This document shows, piece by piece, positions 5,973 to 7,014 of a stretch of DNA of 7,014 bases. A program made the translations under genes and the position numbers. The stretch is from DATIRA01 sp964553405. GTDB taxonomy: Bacteria > Pseudomonadota > Gammaproteobacteria > Steroidobacterales > Steroidobacteraceae. The stretch spans positions 1 to 7,014 of the forward strand of contig CAZKLS010000131.1 of assembly GCA_964553405.1 (NCBI GenBank), written 5' to 3'. The notes below the pieces were generated by a model. The model was not told where the DNA came from, searched no databases, and was given only the letters and a program-made list of their open reading frames with translations. The stretch's first letter is position 1. Every line of letters starts with the position of its first letter.

Positions 5973-6048
5973 TGGTGCCCCGAGCAGGAATCGAACCTGC
6001 GACCTACCGCTTAGGAGGCGGTCGCTCTATCCACTGAGCTACCGGGGC
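5973..6048 (-). tRNA. tRNA-Arg (anticodon CCU)
   Basis: A full 76-nt cloverleaf on the minus strand. The acceptor stem GCCCCGG pairs with TCGGGGC (one G-T pair). The D arm is GCTC..GAGC and the anticodon stem ACCGC/GCGGT holds loop CTCCTAA with anticodon CCT at its centre. The T arm GCAGG-TTCGATT-CCTGC has the standard TTCGA. The discriminator A is followed by an encoded CCA (5973-5975). It reads AGG, a rare arginine codon in GC-rich genomes. Confidence 0.97.
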
Positions 6049-6133
6049 GCGCCGGGTCGCTAGTCTAGCGTCTCGTTCGCCCGAACGGAGCCGCGGCCCT
6101 TCCCGGTTCCCGCCCGCAAGCCACCGGGGCGGC

Positions 6134-6163
6134 TTGAGTTTGCCTGCTCCCCTCTCCTAGACT
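6134..6163 (+). promoter_or_regulatory. Candidate sigma-70 promoter of the periplasmic adaptor gene
   Basis: TTGAGT (6134-6139) and TAGACT (6158-6163) are separated by 18 nt. They match four of six positions each of the -35 and -10 consensus. Transcription would start near 6170, about 30 nt before the ATG at 6200. Confidence 0.45.
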
Positions 6164-6199
6164 GAGTCCAGCTCCCGACCTCCAAGAGGCCTTTCAGGA

Positions 6200-7014
6200 A
6201 TGAGTGTTCTCCGTCCCCGGGCGGCTCTCGCCTGGACGCTAGCCGCTGCGCTTTGCTGGCAGGCAGCGACGGCCCAGTCAAAGGCGCCGCTGCCCGTGCG
6301 CGTGGTCGAGCCGCGGGCCGCGACGCTGGGCGAGGAGTTGCGGCTCACCGGCACGCTGACTGCCGAACGCAGCGCCCGCGTTTCGCCACGGGTGGACGGG
6401 CTGGTGGCGCGGATGCGGGTCGATGCGGGCGATGCGGTGCGCGCGGGTGACCCGCTGGTCGAGCTGGACGCGACGCTGGCCGCGCTCGCGTTGCGGCGCG
6501 CGGAGGCAGAGGTCGCCGAGGCGCGCGCGAACCTGGCCGAGGCGGAACGGCTGCGCAACGAGGGCCGCCGTCTCGTCGCCGAGAAACACCTGCCGCAGAC
6601 GGAACTCGGGCGGCGGGAATCGGATTTCGCTGTCGCCGAAGCTGCGCTGGCCTCGCGCCGGGCCGCGGAGCGCGAGCAGGCCGAGTTGGTACGGCGTCAC
6701 GTGCTGCCGGCGCCGTTCGACGGCGTCGTCGCCCGACGCCTGGCCGACGTGGGCGAATGGGTCTCCCGCGGCACGCCGGTGCTGGAGCTCGTCGCCACCG
6801 ACCGTGTGCGCCTAGATGTGCAGGCTCCGCAGGAGCGTTTCACCAGCCTCACCAAGGACGCCACGGTCAGCGTGCGGCCGGACGCTCTGCCCGGCCGCAG
6901 CCTGCCCGGACGGATCGTCGCCCGGGTCCCGGTCGGCAACACGAGTTCCCGGACCTTCCTGGTACGCATCCTGGTCGACGGGGCGGGCGCTACGCTGCTG
7001 CCCGGCACGTCGGC
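6200..7014 (+). CDS. Periplasmic adaptor (membrane fusion protein) of an RND/HlyD-type efflux system, 3'-truncated
   Basis: The frame is open from the ATG at 6200 to the right edge (271 codons; family members are usually about 350-400). The product has a signal peptide (about 1-25, ending ATA). Next come the first half of a lipoyl-like domain (about 58-90, SARVSPRVDGLVARMRVDAG with DAVRAGDPLVELD) and an Ala/Glu/Arg-rich helical hairpin (about 92-165). The second lipoyl half is at about 168-200 (LPAPFDGVVARRLADVGEWV), followed by the start of the beta-barrel domain. The APFDGVV motif is characteristic of these adaptors, which join an inner-membrane pump to an outer-membrane channel. AAGAGG lies 10 nt before the ATG. 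A pump gene would be expected beyond the edge. Substrate is unknown. The coiled coil is short, as in metal or drug RND adaptors. Confidence 0.9.
   Translation, partial: MSVLRPRAALAWTLAAALCWQAATAQSKAPLPVRVVEPRAATLGEELRLTGTLTAERSARVSPRVDGLVARMRVDAGDAVRAGDPLVELDATLAALALRRAEAEVAEARANLAEAERLRNEGRRLVAEKHLPQTELGRRESDFAVAEAALASRRAAEREQAELVRRHVLPAPFDGVVARRLADVGEWVSRGTPVLELVATDRVRLDVQAPQERFTSLTKDATVSVRPDALPGRSLPGRIVARVPVGNTSSRTFLVRILVDGAGATLLPGTS

Noticed and set aside
3389..6048. Genomic island integrated at the tRNA-Arg 3' end
   Set aside because: The vWA genes do lie on the 3' side of the tRNA, but I see no repeat of the tRNA 3' end elsewhere in the window, no integrase, and no clear base-composition shift in the coding regions.
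5692..6063. Plus-strand frame ending in a tract like SRNRTCDLPLRRRSLYPLSYRGAP
   Set aside because: The ending is a familiar artefact of translating the complement of a tRNA gene. The rest overlaps the vWA gene out of frame.

Overview
The window looks like chromosomal DNA from a GC-rich proteobacterium, most likely a gammaproteobacterium. This rests on a proteobacterial-type SucA, PEP-CTERM sorting tails (a feature of exosortase-bearing, exopolysaccharide-producing Gram-negatives), sigma-54-type promoters and an RND-type periplasmic adaptor. A run of exactly 100 N (3289-3388) is an assembly gap, so the order of genes across it depends on scaffolding.

Left part (1-3273, minus strand): the first 770 codons of sucA (2-oxoglutarate dehydrogenase E1) run off the left edge. 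Upstream of it, on the same strand, lies a HAD-superfamily acid phosphatase with a lipoprotein signal. A long inverted repeat followed by a U-tract (minus strand) separates the two and probably ends the phosphatase transcript.

Centre (3389-5962): two paralogous plus-strand genes each encode a secreted von Willebrand factor A (vWA) protein with a complete metal-binding MIDAS set, a conserved C-x4-C motif and a PEP-CTERM exosortase sorting tail. Each is its own transcription unit. Each has a sigma-54 -24/-12 element of the form GGCATG-N4-TTGCT, an upstream 16-bp element shared by both (13 of 16 positions identical), and a near-identical intrinsic terminator. The second promoter also has a perfect IHF consensus between the shared element and the -24/-12 site. 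Between the paralogs, on the minus strand, is a small secreted four-cysteine protein of unknown function. The likely picture is a pair of surface or extracellular-matrix adhesin-like proteins switched on together by an RpoN-dependent activator, perhaps the PrsK/PrsR system known to control PEP-CTERM genes. The exosortase and the activator are not in the window.

Right part (5973-7014): a complete tRNA-Arg(CCU) with encoded CCA lies on the minus strand. Divergent from it, the 5' part of a periplasmic adaptor (membrane fusion protein) gene of an efflux system runs off the right edge, behind a plausible sigma-70 promoter.
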